Shown: positions 1 through 10,105, numbered from the stretch's first letter. The stretch is DNA of 11,593 nucleotides from Auxenochlorella pyrenoidosa (GCA_001430745.1 KQ482051.1:23771-35363), one strand, 5' to 3'. A program made the numbers and translations. Notes: generated from the sequence alone by a model not told the origin.

Positions 1-2
1 CG

Positions 3-158
3 GCGCCGGCGCCGGCGCTGCCGCCGCTGGCGCCCATCCCGGAGCCAGGCAGCGTGGCAGCGGGCCCAGTGTTAGGCCCCGCCCCGCCAGCAGCTGCCGC
101 CGGGGAGGGTCTCCCCTCGGGGCCGCAGCTGCCAAATGTGCCGGGCTGGCAGGGCTGA
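3..158 (+). CDS. Possible 3' end of an upstream plus-strand gene (Pro/Ala-rich tail)
   Basis: Reading from base 3, the plus strand is open for 51 codons and stops at TGA 156-158. The peptide is rich in Pro, Ala and Gly (it contains PLAPIPEPGS and ends in NVPGWQG). It carries no recognisable domain and enters from outside the window. It would be convergent with the minus-strand gene that ends at 839, which fits the alternating gene order here. The support is weak: in DNA this GC-rich, a 51-codon open frame is expected by chance, and another frame is also open through here until about 350. It could equally be untranslated sequence. Confidence 0.22.
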   Translation, partial: APAPALPPLAPIPEPGSVAAGPVLGPAPPAAAAGEGLPSGPQLPNVPGWQG

Positions 159-838
159 GCCAGCGGTGCAGGTGCAGCATGCGCAGCAAAGTGTCGAAGC
201 AGTCCCAGCTCCTATGGACATCGGTCAGGAGCACGTCCCAGAATTTTCCAACCCACAAAGCCTTGAAACGCACCATGTTTGCCCCGCGGCATTGCCTGTG
301 CCCTTCGACTCTGCATGCACTGCCACCCACTGGTTGATGCCATGGCTTGTTTGGCTCTCGCTGCCGCTTGCCACACCCCACGACATGCAAAGATCCATGA
401 ACAGGCACTCAAAGGCGGCAGGAGGAAGGTGGGCAGCAGCCAGCACTAAGGTGGCCTGGTGCAGGAGCCATGGCAGGCAGCAGGTTGTGTCGGTTGAGCC
501 ACAACGCTGCGCTCTGCTGGCCGCACATCGCTGGTGCTTGCATTCTGCCCTGCCCGCAGCCTCATGGCCACCCACACAAGCCAGCTGTGCCACCTCTATT
601 CGCCTCACCCCTTCAGGGGCCAGCCAGCGCAGCTTCAATGTCAGGGCAGGAACAAGTGGCGCATATCCACACATCTATGAAGGGATTGCACGTCTGCCAG
701 GGAGGGGTGCATGCAGTTGGTCGTGCAGGGAGCTGCGTGGAGGGTTGGGTACGTGCGGGGACGGCAGGGCGTACAAAAGCCTACAGCAGCAGCTGTGCCC
801 CCCGCGACCGCACGGTAGGTGAGCGCGGGCGCCCGCGC
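159..838. other. Convergent intergenic region, probable 3' UTRs
   Basis: This 680-base stretch lies between the possible plus-strand gene end at 158 and the stop codon of the minus-strand AGE-like gene at 839. Several open frames cross it on both strands, but their translations are Cys/His/Trp-rich low-complexity mixtures without family motifs, as expected for chance frames in GC-rich DNA. I saw no copy of TGTAA, the usual green-algal polyadenylation signal, on either strand by eye. No RNA gene or repeat array was recognised. Confidence 0.5.
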
Positions 839-3578
839 TCAGACCTTGGGCACGGGCGCCTGGCCGGCTGCCAGCGCTGCCAGCCACTCCTCCCAGTACA
901 GCAGTGCCCGGAAGACATGGTAGTTGGCCTTCCACCTGTCTGCCTTGATGGTGCCGCCGCACACCGGCGCACCAGACCTGGGCTCCCAGTTGTAGAAAAA
1001 CTCGCCGGCCTCGGCGTCGTGCAGGTGGGCCGCCACCAGGCGCAGCGCCGCCACCCAGCGGCCCCAGTACAGCGGGCGGCGCGTGAGCAGCCACGTCCAC
1101 AGCTGGCCCGACGCGCCCTTGATCTGGGCGGCCCAGAACTTGAAAGGCACGCCGCCGCTGCAGGTGTCCCGCAGGCAGGGCCCGCCGGCGCAGCCGTCCG
1201 TCCAGGTGCCGCCGTCAGAGGGGTCGTAGCCCTCCTGGGCAGCGCGGCCCAGCCTGGCAGCCAGGTCGCGCACCGCCTGCGCGTCTGCGCCGGCCCAGCC
1301 AAGCTGGCGCGACGCGGCCTGTAAGGCGGGGCGCAGCAGATGGGAGGTTGGCGCGCTTGGTCCCGTGGGTGCTGGTCGGCAGGGCAGCAGCAGCATTTCC
1401 TGGCAGGCAAGAGGCACCCAGGCACCGCCCGAGAGAATCTGCTTGACAGGCTGGCAAGCAAGTGCGACAGCGGCCTTGCACACTTTGCGGGCTCCTCTGG
1501 GGTGTCTTGGCACGGCGCAGGCCCGAATCCCCCGACCACTCCGATTCCCACCCCCCTACCCCCACCCCATCCTCCACTGCCACACCTGCAGGAAGAAAGT
1601 CGATATGAACTCCTCCTTGCAAACCTTGGCCCCCGGGTCGACCGGGCTCCAGTCCTCCCTGAATTCCACACCCAAGTGGCCGCCCTCGGCCTCGTTTGCA
1701 GCCGGCACCCACAGCCCCGCGCCGGGGGCGCCCGGCAGCCCCAGCAGGCGGGCCATCTCTGCCAGGCGAGCATCGACCGCGGCGCGCAGGGCGGGGGCGG
1801 CCGTGGCTGCGGCGGCGTCTGCAAAGCTGGGGAGCTCCTGCAGCGCCCTGCACAGGAGAGGGAAAGCGAGGGGTGCAGGTGGGTGTGGGGGCAGGTGGAC
1901 AATTCAGCCATGTCTGCTGGCTCATGGGCCAGGAGGCAAAGGGGCAAGCCAGCTGTGGTAGCTTCAGAATACACCGGTGCTGCCAGGCATGCCAGGCAGG
2001 TCTGGGTTTGCGTGGGGCTGGAGCAGGCTGCAGCCCGGGGCCTAGCCGGCCTCTTGCCTACTGAGCTCGGTGAGGGCCTCGGTGAGGTGGGTGTGGGTGT
2101 TGACCATGCGGGTGGTGCCCTGCGCAACATGCACAGCACTTCGCAGTGAAGCCCCCCTCCTCAGCAGCCCAAGTGCATCATGCAAGTTGGCTTTTTCAAA
2201 TCGCCCATCAGCCGGCCGTACCTGCCGGGAGGAGGAGGGTGCAATGGGACAGGTGACAGTCGGATTCGCAGTCTGGTGTGGTGCCGCAAGTGCCCAGGGC
2301 AGCAGCAGGGGGGACACCCCGCTGGCTGCCGCCGAGCCAGCCTGCCCTGCACCGCGCAGCGCCGGGGCCTGGGCCAACCAGCGGCGGTGCATGCTGCGCG
2401 CGCTATGCCGCGGCGCACCGGGCCAGCGCCATTATGGCAAAGGCCTGGCCGTACAGGAACTTGTGGTCGACGTGAGGGGTGGAGCCGTCACGGCTCACCT
2501 GCGCATGTGACAGGGGGAGCAGCAGCTGAGGTGGGGACCTTGCGCACCGGCAGACAGCCCTGGAGGCGGAGGCTGGGAGCGTAGGCCGGCAGGGTGCTGC
2601 AGAGGGTGTGCTGTAGAATTGGGCCCGGAAGTCGGGCATGCAGCGTGGCGCACAAGAGGGGCCGCTGTCTCTGCCAGGCACCACACGGCTGTGGTCGCAC
2701 ACTTGCACCCCGCAGTCCCCTCCCCGGTGATCCTCCCCTCCCGGCCCCCGCCTGGTAGCGGAACAGCCCGTCTGCGGGGTCGTACAGGGCGGAGGCGTTG
2801 AAGAATTCAAAGGCGCGCTGGGCCATGCCCCAGCCGCGCTCGTCCTCGGGGTGCTGCAGCGCCAGGGTGGCCCAGGCAATAACCTGCGCCCGGTTGGGGG
2901 TGGGGTTGAGGGGGGGCTGCAGGGATTTGGACAAAGCCGCGCTTTGCGCCAGGCTGCGGCGACGCGCTGGGCCAAGAGGGTTCTCAGCACGGCGAGGCCG
3001 CGCATGCGCCATGGCCAGGAGGGCAGGTGCCAGTGCCGGTGTGCTTGCCTGTCGCGCAGAGGTGAGCAGATACTTGTCACTTGTCGAGTATCCCAGAATT
3101 GGCTCCCCGTAGCGGTCCAGGGTGGTGAAAAAGCCGCCCTGCTCCCAGTCGGGGCCGTGCTCGGCCCAGAAGGCCAGCGTGGAGTTGAGCAGTGCGGCGA
3201 CAGTGCTGTGCGGTGGAGCAGGGGTTGGGGGCACGGCGAGGATGCGGATGGGCAGTTGGCTGGGCAGTCAAACGGGCACTGGCCATCTCAGAATGCAGCT
3301 CTGCGCAGCAGCAGGGCATGTAGGGGGGGTGACATGGGGCCCCACCTGCGCGCCTGCGCCAGCTCCTCTGCCGGCGGCAACGGCGGAGGCGTGCCGGAGG
3401 CAGTGCCATTACCGGCGGGCACCACCCCACCATCTGTTGCTTCGCCTGTGACTGCTGCTCGCGCAACAGGGCCAGGCCCTGGCGTGGCTGCCAGCAGGCG
3501 TGCCGATGTCGTATCGAGGGTGTGCATTACCAGGCCCAGCAGGGCCAGGACCACAGCTGGTAGCTTGGAGAAGGCCAT
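839..3578 (-). CDS. Secreted AGE-superfamily (N-acylglucosamine 2-epimerase-like) protein, 7 exons
   Basis: Minus-strand exons, in order: 3578-3346, 3205-3049, 2883-2752, 2498-2419, 2221-2058, 1847-1586, 1318-839 (stop TGA), about 502 residues. The start ATG sits in a good context (GACCATGG). Residues 1-30 form a signal peptide or anchor with a hydrophobic core (VVLALLGLV), followed by a Pro/Gly linker. The family fold is shown by GGFFTTLDRYG (about 101-111), LLTSARQ (124-130), KFLYGQAFAI (187-196), VNTHTHLTEAL (the family's NTHxHLxEA signature), FREDWSP and the terminal KANYHVFRALLYWEEW. AGE-superfamily members interconvert sugars (GlcNAc/ManNAc, cellobiose epimerisation, mannose/fructose). 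The substrate here cannot be assigned. Sequons at N57, N85 and N159 fit secretory passage. Oddities: three GC-AG introns; a one-base frame break at 2195-2202; and substituted catalytic motifs (see findings). The family call is firm; enzymatic activity is uncertain. Confidence 0.82.
1848..2057 (-). other. GC-AG intron 5 of the AGE-like gene
   Basis: The donor is TAG|GCAAGA and the acceptor GTGCAG|GGC. The split codon AG|G gives Arg and joins THLTEALTELSR to ALQELPSFAD in phase. The nearby GT donor (CTCA|GTAGGC) would put the next exon in the wrong frame, so phase argues for the GC site. Confidence 0.6.
2195..2202 (-). other. Apparent one-base frame break inside AGE-like exon 5
   Basis: Exon 4 joins exon 5 in phase to give FAIMALARYGRLMGD, which matches the family pattern of this helix (AIYALAxYYxxTGD). 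The next family-like stretch, FEKANLHDALGLLRR then RMVNTHTHLTEAL, lies in another frame that overlaps the Asp codon. The first frame reaches a stop 12 codons past that Asp. One extra base at this point would join them, and the rest of the gene is in phase only if it is present. The break sits beside runs of five T and three A (2192-2200), so a sequencing or assembly error is likely. A genuine mutation remains possible. Confidence 0.6.
2499..2751 (-). other. Probable GC-AG intron 3 of the AGE-like gene
   Basis: The donor is CAG|GCGGGG and the acceptor GCGCAG|GTG. The join gives GLFRYQ followed by VSRDGSTP, the expected strand-turn of the family. The donor is a weak match beyond AG|GC. A GT donor about 50 bases downstream (CAAGT|GTGCGA) keeps phase but would add a Gly-rich insert of about 17 residues and has a poor consensus. 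Confidence 0.45.
2884..3048 (-). other. GC-AG intron 2 of the AGE-like gene
   Basis: The donor is CAG|GCAAGC and the acceptor GCGCAG|GTT. Splicing joins LLTSARQ to VIAWATLALQ, which restores the expected helix of the AGE fold in phase 0. The intron is 165 bases long, a multiple of three, and has no stop in the gene frame, so retention would add 55 residues without breaking the frame. No GT donor in the right phase gives a comparable join. Confidence 0.65.
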
Positions 3579-3593
3579 GGTCGTGTTTCGACG

Positions 3594-3675
3594 CTCAACG
3601 TGTGAAGAAGAGGGCAGGAAACGATAGGGTCTTAGCACGAAGGCCAGTGTGAAAAAAGCACGGACAGGACCTTAC
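3594..3675 (-). other. Possible short 5' UTR intron of the AGE-like gene
   Basis: On the minus strand, AAG|GTAAGG at 3676/3675 is a near-ideal donor. It is followed 82 bases later by a pyrimidine-rich tract and TTGAG|CG (acceptor G at 3594), just 15 bases before the ATG at 3578. No upstream ATG continues in frame into this exon without meeting a stop, so if real the intron lies in the 5' leader. Transcript data are needed to confirm it. Confidence 0.3.
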
Positions 3676-3906
3676 CTTATGAGAGGGTGACGGCGGCGGC
3701 TGGTGTGACCGCTCCTCTTCCAAGCCAGACTGCACCCTTGTGCAACGGCAACCCGTTGACAGTTGACATGTCTCCGATCAGCAACGCCCAGCTGCTGGTC
3801 GCTGATTCGAGGCTTAAAGGAAAACCCTTACAGGTCAGCCTATTGTCAGCGGGTTCACTGGGAAGTGCAGCATGCCAACAGAGTGAGAAGGCAGTGTTGG
3901 CCGTCT

Positions 3907-3927
3907 GCAGCGGCGTTCTGCCGCTGC
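3907..3927. repeat. Inverted repeat, 8-base arms
   Basis: GCAGCGGC at 3907-3914 and its exact reverse complement at 3920-3927 flank a 5-base loop (GTTCT). It lies in the divergent spacer. It could form a hairpin in a 5' leader or be a protein-binding site, but one such repeat in GC-rich DNA may also be chance. Confidence 0.4.
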
Positions 3928-4913
3928 TACAGTCGCTGTCGCCGCCACCAGCCACATTGCCGCTACTGCTGCCCCTAACGCTACAACCTCTGTCAGCACT
4001 TTCCACCGGGTGTGAAACAGTCTCACCTGCTTGATAAGGCTACCTCATGCGCAGGCTGCACGCTAGCGACAGCAGGGGTAGTGAATGACCCTATTTTTTC
4101 TGCGGGCCAAGGAGCTGGTAGTTGGAACCCGACTGGCGGGGACATTCCTCAAAGCTGCGTGCACACCTTGTGGATTGCAATCTGTTGGTCGAGCTATCAG
4201 CCCATCACAGGCCTGTCTCCTGCACCAACGCTTGCGTCTTGCCAGAGGGTCCATGGAAGCTGTGCTCGGTTGTTGGCTCCGCAAACGGCACGTTGGAACG
4301 TCCGAATAGAACCTCTTGACTGCAGTGATGCTGATTAATCATGCCCCAACCTGCGACCCGGGACTGGCCCTGCAGGGTGTGTGTTTCAGTGATGCTTAGC
4401 CACCCAGGCTGCAGCTGCTGCAGTGACTGGGACGTGAAGTGTGCGCTGCACAGTGTGCAGGCTGCAAGTCCAGAATACCAACACAGACGCCAGTGCAGGA
4501 TCCCTGTTTGCCGACACTTTAAACCTGACTGCGTGTGTACCAAGGTCCATTGCAACTCTGCCGAAAAGAAGGTGCTTGCATTTCTGCGGTATGAGCGCCC
4601 AACGATCCTTGCAGAGTGAACACACCGACAGCAGCGTGAGACGCGAACAGGCTTCTGAAGCTGGATTTAACGGGCTTTGCTTGGAAGAAGTTTCTTTTTC
4701 GGCTTCTGTGCCAAGGTACAAGAGCCCCTTTCACGCCTGCCGCCAGATCGATGGTGGTCCCTCTGCTGCTACCGCCAACCCGCACGCTGTGTGCCAGCAG
4801 ACAGGTGGGGGGCCAGGTTGACCTACAACGCGCTTACGCCCGCTGGTTCTGCGGTCACCATCGCCTTGATCTCCCTTCATCTTAGCATCGAACGCACGTG
4901 AAGTGGACGGGCT

Positions 4914-7900
4914 ATGGGCGACTTGGAGGCGCAGGCGGGGGCCGGGCCGGAGGGGGTCGAGGAGGTCCATTTGGCCTGGTCCGAGCTATCGGTGATATCC
5001 GTCAAGTGAGTGCAGCGATCCCCAGACCCTGCCGAGCAGAGGCGCGTGGCTTGCAAGCGCCGGCGCCTGCCTGCCCGCCGCCAGTGGCTGCTTGTGTAAC
5101 GTCGGCGCAATCACACACCAGGCACACAGTTTGCACAAGGTATGATGTGCACGGTTGTCACAGCCCGACCCCACATCATAACCTGCAGGAACAAGAAGCG
5201 CCTGCTGGACAGCGTGTCAGGCCAAGTGGGCCCCGGCTTCACAGCTATCATGGGTGAGCGCCCATGTGCCGCCGTTATTCCTCCACGAGGCATTTACTTG
5301 GGTGCATCAAGGTGTATATAAGCTGTGACCCCCCCGGTTGTCACCAACGCCTGCCTCTGCACGTGGCCCGCCCTCCCTGGCCCGCAGGCCCCAGCGGCGC
5401 GGGCAAGTCGACGCTGCTCAACGCGCTGGCCTGCCGGCTGGACAAGGGCGCCACCATGGAGGGCAAGGCGCGCCTCAACGGGCAGGCATACAGCCTGGCA
5501 CACCTGAAGCGCATGGCCTCCTACGTCATGCAGGTGCGGCGCCGCCGCCGCCGGGCCCGGGCCCTGTGCATGCGTGCACCTGGCAGCCCAGCGCCGCTGC
5601 TGTTGTGCTGTTGCAAGTTTGCAGTCGGAATCACAGCGTGAGCAGCCACCACGCCTGGTTCCGCCGTCGGCACTGAATGGTGGAGCCGACCGCCGTTTCG
5701 TGCCCGGCTGCCCGATCCCCATCCTCCACTCAGGACGACCTGCTGAACAGCCACCACACCGTGGAGGAGACGCTGATGTATGCCGCCAAGGTGGGGGGAG
5801 AGAGGCGACGCCGCCTGCCCGGAAGGCCCATTTTGCCGCGCATCGGCTGCTCTGCCGCACTCTCACCTGTGCGCCCTGCTGCCGGGTAGGGCTGCTTTCC
5901 AACGCCCTGTGTGCCTCACCTCGTTGGGCGCGCTGTGCCTCGTTGTGCAGCTGCGCCTGCCGGCCAGCACCAGCGTGGAGGAGCGGGTGGCGCGCATCGA
6001 GGAGGTGATCGAGGCCACAAAGCTGCAGCACTGCCGGTGGGTGCTACCTTACAGTGCAGCGCGCACCAACAAGGGTGCATGGCGTGCCCGGACTGCTGCC
6101 GCTGGGCCGTGCGTAGCAGCCTGCGACCGCTGCTGGGGTAGGCGCGTGCCTGTGAGCGTTCAGCTGGCACATGAACACGTGTGCGCAGCTCACCTGAGCC
6201 GGCATTGGTCATGACGGACGTCGACGCCGCTCACGCTCCGTCGCTGGCCCTACCCCCGGCAGGTACACGCTGGTGGGCTCCCCGCTGCGCAAGGGCATCA
6301 GCGGCGGCGAGCGCAAGCGGCTGTGCGCCGCGCTTGAGCTGCTCACGCGCCCCAAGCTGATCCTGCTTGACGAGCCGACGTCGGGGCTGGACTCGAGTGA
6401 GCTGCCGGCCTGCGCTGGGCCTGCACTGGTCGCCCTGGCATCATGGCCGCCATGCAAGAACGTGATTTTCTGCCCTCCTGCTGCGCTCCACCATTCCCGA
6501 CCTCCGGGCCCTGCAGAATGATCTGCCCGCAACGCGACATGTGCAGCTCACGCCTGTTTTCCGTGTATGCACGCCACCCGCCATCCCGCAGCCACCGCGC
6601 TGAGCCTGTGCACCCTGCTGCGCGAGCTGGCCGACACGCGGCGCTGCACCATCCTGTGCACCCTGCACCAGCCCTCGGCCAAGATCTTCTCCCTGTTCCA
6701 CAACCTGCTCCTGCTCCAGGTGGGGGGACAGAGGAAATGGGTGGGGGAGGGCGGCTGTCGGCAGCTTCAGCACCATGCATGCCTGAGCCCCGTGTCGCCC
6801 GGTGCAAACCCGCTCTCGACCTGGGGCTGGATCTGACGTGCAGAGGGACTAAGTGCCTGCCCTGCTAATGACCGGCTGCCTGCTCTGCCAATGCCCCTGA
6901 ACATCCTCCTCCCACCCTTGCCCCACCCTGCCCGGCTGTGCAGAGCGGGAAAATCGTGTACCAGGGCGCACCCTCGCAGGCCGTCAGCGTGTTTGCCAAG
7001 GCCGGCTTCCCCTGCCCGCCCCTGACCAACCCTGCGGGTGCGCCTGGCTGCGCGCCTGCCGCGCCCTGCACTGCCCTGCACACTGCGCACCATCACGCCT
7101 TTCCAAATGCTGCCTCTGCCGTCCCTCTCCCGGCTCTGCCTGCCCAACCCGGCTACCCCTGCCTGTCCACTCCTCCCCGCTCCGTCTGGCCCACACCCAC
7201 ACGTTTCTCTGCCACCCCCTTGTCTGGGCCATTCCCACACCCACACCCTGCCACCCCCCCGCCCCCTGCCCGGCCCACAGATCACGTGATGGACGTCATC
7301 ACCCCCGGCCTCATCCCCCGCCAGGACAGCTGCTCCTCAATACTGCAGCTGCAGGAGCCGCCGGTGATCGAGTGAGCGCGGGGCCGCGACCAGCGCTGCC
7401 TGCACAGCGCCCCGCAGCAGCATGCCGGGGCTCCGGGAGCTGCCCCGCCCGTGCAATGCTCCACTTCCCGCCTCAGCCCGCCAAAAGCCCTGCCCCACCG
7501 CCCTGTGCTGCAACCCCCCCCCCCCTTTCCCCCCTGCAGGCTGCCCGACGGGGGCGAGGACCTGGAGCTGGACCTGCGGGAGCGCATGCCCTGGCGCAGG
7601 CAGTACGCCATCCTGGTCGCGTGAGGCCCCGCCTGCCCGCCGGCTGCGCTGCGTGGGCCGACTCTTTGGGTTCTGGGAGGCGCCACAAGATGCACTTGAA
7701 GGGAGCGGGGTGCCTCGCAGGCTGGCTTGCTGCCGCCAAAGCACCGTGCCCACACTGCACCTGTTATCGCAGGCGGTGCTGGCGGGAGCAGCGGCGGCGC
7801 TGGGCAACCATGCTGGTGCAGGTGCTGCAGAGCATGTTCATGGCAGCGCTCATTGGAGGTGGGCCACCCTGAGGCCGCCGCTGACGGGCTGCTGCACACT

Positions 7901-9419
7901 TCTGGTAGGGCAGCGAACACATGCGGTTCAGGCAGCAGTGGCGTGTTGCCGGAGTGGCATGCTCGGCTCTGGAGGGCATCGCAACCCCATGTCCTCTGCA
8001 CCCAGCATACGCTTGCTGAGGTGGCAGCCACTGTGCTGCGCAGCGGTCAGGCCGACGCCGCTGCGGTTTGCCTTGCTGCCTGCCCAACATCGACAGCCGG
8101 CCCCCCCTGGCCTGTCCTGCAGGCGTGTTCTTCCAGATCGGGACCACCCAGTCCTCCACCACCAAGCGCCTGCCGGTGCTCTTCTTCTGCACCATCAACC
8201 AGGTGGGGCATCCGGCGGGCATTGGCACCCAGGGTTTCCAGCACAGCTGGCACTTGCAATGGGGGGGTGGTGCATCGGTGCCTGCTCGGGCGGCTGGGCT
8301 CCAACGTGGGCGCACCTCTAAAGCCTATGGCTTTGCCCCCTGCCCGCGCCGCAGGGCATCTTTGGAGCCCTGGCGGTGGTCAACAGCTTCCCGGCGGAGC
8401 GGGTGCTGACGCTGCGGGAGCGTGCCTCTGGCATGTGAGTCCCCGCAGCGCGGGCGACGGGCTGCGCGCCTGGGCAACCCGGCCTGAATGGGGCGCGTGC
8501 CGATGCAAGGAGACCGTACCTCGGCCTGAACAGCCGGCCCCCGATGGGCAGCTGCAAGGTTACAGGGGCAGCCAATCGGGTGTGCCCCCTGGAACCTGCT
8601 GTTGTACCCGATGCGCCCCTGCGGCGCTCCGGCGCTGTGGCTGCATAGGGGTCCATGCCATCATGGCACCCCCTCCCCCGCCTCTGCAGGTATTATGTTT
8701 CGGCATATTTTCTGGCAAAGTGCACGGCCGAGGCGCTGGTGTACTTTGTCACCCCCATCTGCTTCAGCGCCATCGCTTACTGGATGATTGGCCTGCAGGC
8801 AAGTGCAGCGGGGCAGGCCGCCCGCGTGCCGCGCCGCTGACCCGAGTCGCGAGAAAACATAGGGCATGTGTTGCAAGTCCCGTTGCGGTTAGGCAGACTG
8901 AAAGCCCAAACAAGCCCACCCACCCACCCACCCACCCCCATGCGTACGCACCCCCCCCCCGCCCGCAGCCCATCTTCAGCAAGTTTGCCATCTTCACCTG
9001 CTTCATGGTGCTGTGCCAGCAGGCGGCCGTCAGCCTGGCGCAAGCCGTCTCCGCCATCTGCCGGGATGTCGACACCTCGGGTGCGGGGGGCAGCCCGGCA
9101 AGGCCAGCCGCCTGCAGGCGCCCATCCGCAGGCAGCCTCCGACCCTGCCCAAACCACGCTGGGGTGCAGTGCCTCTTCCTCCTCCTTCAGTGCTCATCAG
9201 CGCCGGCTGGCCAGGTCGATAGGATGTGCCTGGCCGCTTGACAAGTACCCAGCCGTTGTGCTTCGGTCCCTGGTGCTGCGCAGTGGTGGTGCTGCCCATG
9301 TTCCTCGAGATCACCCGCCTCTTTGGCGGCTTCTTCCTGGCCCCGGCGCTCCAGCAGCCCTGGACCCTGGTCCTGGACTACATCAGGTGCAGAGACCAGG
9401 GGGGTGCAGAGGCTGCGTG

Positions 9420-9455
<36 letters not shown>

Positions 9456-9995
9456 GCCGATGATGCTGGCCCCACTCTTGCTGCTGCTCCTGCTGTTTCG
9501 CGCACGCAACTGCCTCACAAGGCTCACGCAGCAACCCACTCCCTCTCTCCCCCCGCTTCCTTTGCTTGCAGCTACGTGCGGTACAGCTATATGGGCATTG
9601 CCCTGAACGAGCTGGGCGGCCTCGTCCTGACCTGCACCCCCGACCAGCTGGCGTGAGTGCCCCGCACGCGGGGCCTCGCGTCATGCACCCCCCAGCAAAG
9701 GCTCACCAAGCATCCCACACGGGGGCCCCAGCCTGGCCTTGCTGCACCAGCATGCTGGGCGCGCGTGCTTCCATCTGTGCCTCACATGCCTGCCCTCGTA
9801 TCCCCACCCACCCGCCCCTCCTGTGCGCGCAGCAAGACAAAGGACGGCGTGTGCCCCATCACATCGGGCCAGCAGACGGTGGATGCCCTGGGCCTAGGGG
9901 AGCTGAGCATTGGGGAGAACATCGGCGTGCTGGTCGCCTACATCCTCATCTGCCGCGTGGTGGCCTACCTGGGAATACGCTTCATCAAGCACTGA
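4914..9995 (+). CDS. ABCG-family ABC half-transporter, 18 exons
   Basis: Exons: 4914-5005, 5189-5253, 5388-5533, 5734-5790, 5951-6036, 6263-6396, 6592-6719, 6944-7037, 7281-7371, 7540-7620, 7773-7858, 8123-8202, 8355-8434, 8690-8798, 8969-9080, 9284-9386, 9572-9652, 9833-9995. All join in phase to 595 residues, a normal half-transporter length. The nucleotide-binding domain comes first: Walker [10 protein letters not shown] (53-61), Q-loop Q101, signature ISGGERKR (161-168), Walker B LILLDEP (181-187), D-loop SGLD and switch His219 (TLHQPS). NPADHVMDVI closes the domain. The membrane domain follows (about 334-594), with hydrophobic segments near 335-357, 372-395, 408-442, 448-475, 485-505 and 565-592, and the ABCG-typical LFGGFFL and CPITSGQQ. 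Such proteins dimerise and usually export lipids, sterols or other hydrophobic compounds; the substrate here is unknown. All catalytic motifs are intact. Intron 14 is GC-AG. Confidence 0.93.
8799..8968 (+). other. GC-AG intron 14 of the ABCG gene
   Basis: The donor is CAG|GCAAGT and the acceptor CCGCAG|CCC. It joins AYWMIGLQ to PIFSKFAIF in phase 0, as needed for the transmembrane domain. The GCAAGT donor is the textbook GC-type consensus. The intron also holds a CCCA tandem run (about 8917-8939) and a C-rich tract before the acceptor. Confidence 0.8.
9421..9455 (+). repeat. (GCT)n microsatellite in ABCG intron 16
   Basis: Eleven tandem GCT units plus two bases lie inside the 185-base intron 9387-9571. 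They translate to poly-Ala or poly-Leu in chance frames, but the flanking exons join in phase only when this stretch is spliced out. It is probably variable in length between strains. Confidence 0.85.
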
Positions 9996-10105
9996 GCAGG
10001 GCCGCGCCCTGCCGAACACTCACCGATCTGCCGATCTGTCGACCTGCAAGCACAACTGCTTGTTCCTTCCTCTCTCCTGTAGCGAGCTGGCTCCCTGTCC
10101 CTGTA

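Larger units (their letters stand above)
3579..4913. promoter_or_regulatory. Divergent promoter region between the AGE-like and ABCG genes
   Basis: These 1.3 kb separate the start codons of two divergent genes, so they must contain both promoters and 5' leaders. Base composition is visibly less GC-rich than the flanking genes. No clear TATA box lies close to either start. Open frames here (for example plus 4341-4619, Cys-rich, and minus 4386-4721) show no family motif and overlap each other, so I do not call genes. The ABCG start at 4914 has an in-frame TGA at 4899-4901, which fixes the 5' limit of that exon. Confidence 0.6.

Noticed and set aside
136..1324. Overlapping open frames on both strands at the left end (for example plus 136-822 and 470-1324)
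   Set aside because: They have no family motif, and the last overlaps the conserved C-terminal exon of the AGE-like gene on the other strand.
781..2139. 452-codon minus-strand open frame, the longest single frame in the left half
   Set aside because: Its translation is Pro/Arg/Ser/Cys low complexity and overlaps AGE exons read in another frame. It is a shadow of the GC-rich codons of the real gene.
6865..7289. Frames across ABCG intron 8 on both strands
   Set aside because: The intron is C- and CA-rich simple sequence, and the family motif NPADHVMDVI forms only when it is removed.
8917..8939. CCCA tandem run that might suggest a telomere-like or CRISPR repeat
   Set aside because: It is a pure four-base simple repeat without spacers, sits inside ABCG intron 14, and does not match a plant or algal telomere unit.
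7727..9241. 504-codon plus-strand open frame
   Set aside because: It crosses five ABCG exons and their introns, mostly out of frame. The spliced ABCG model explains the region with intact family motifs.
9226..9606. Plus-strand open frame with a poly-Ala run
   Set aside because: The poly-Ala comes from the GCT microsatellite in intron 16. Only its first part (exon 16) matches the ABCG membrane domain.
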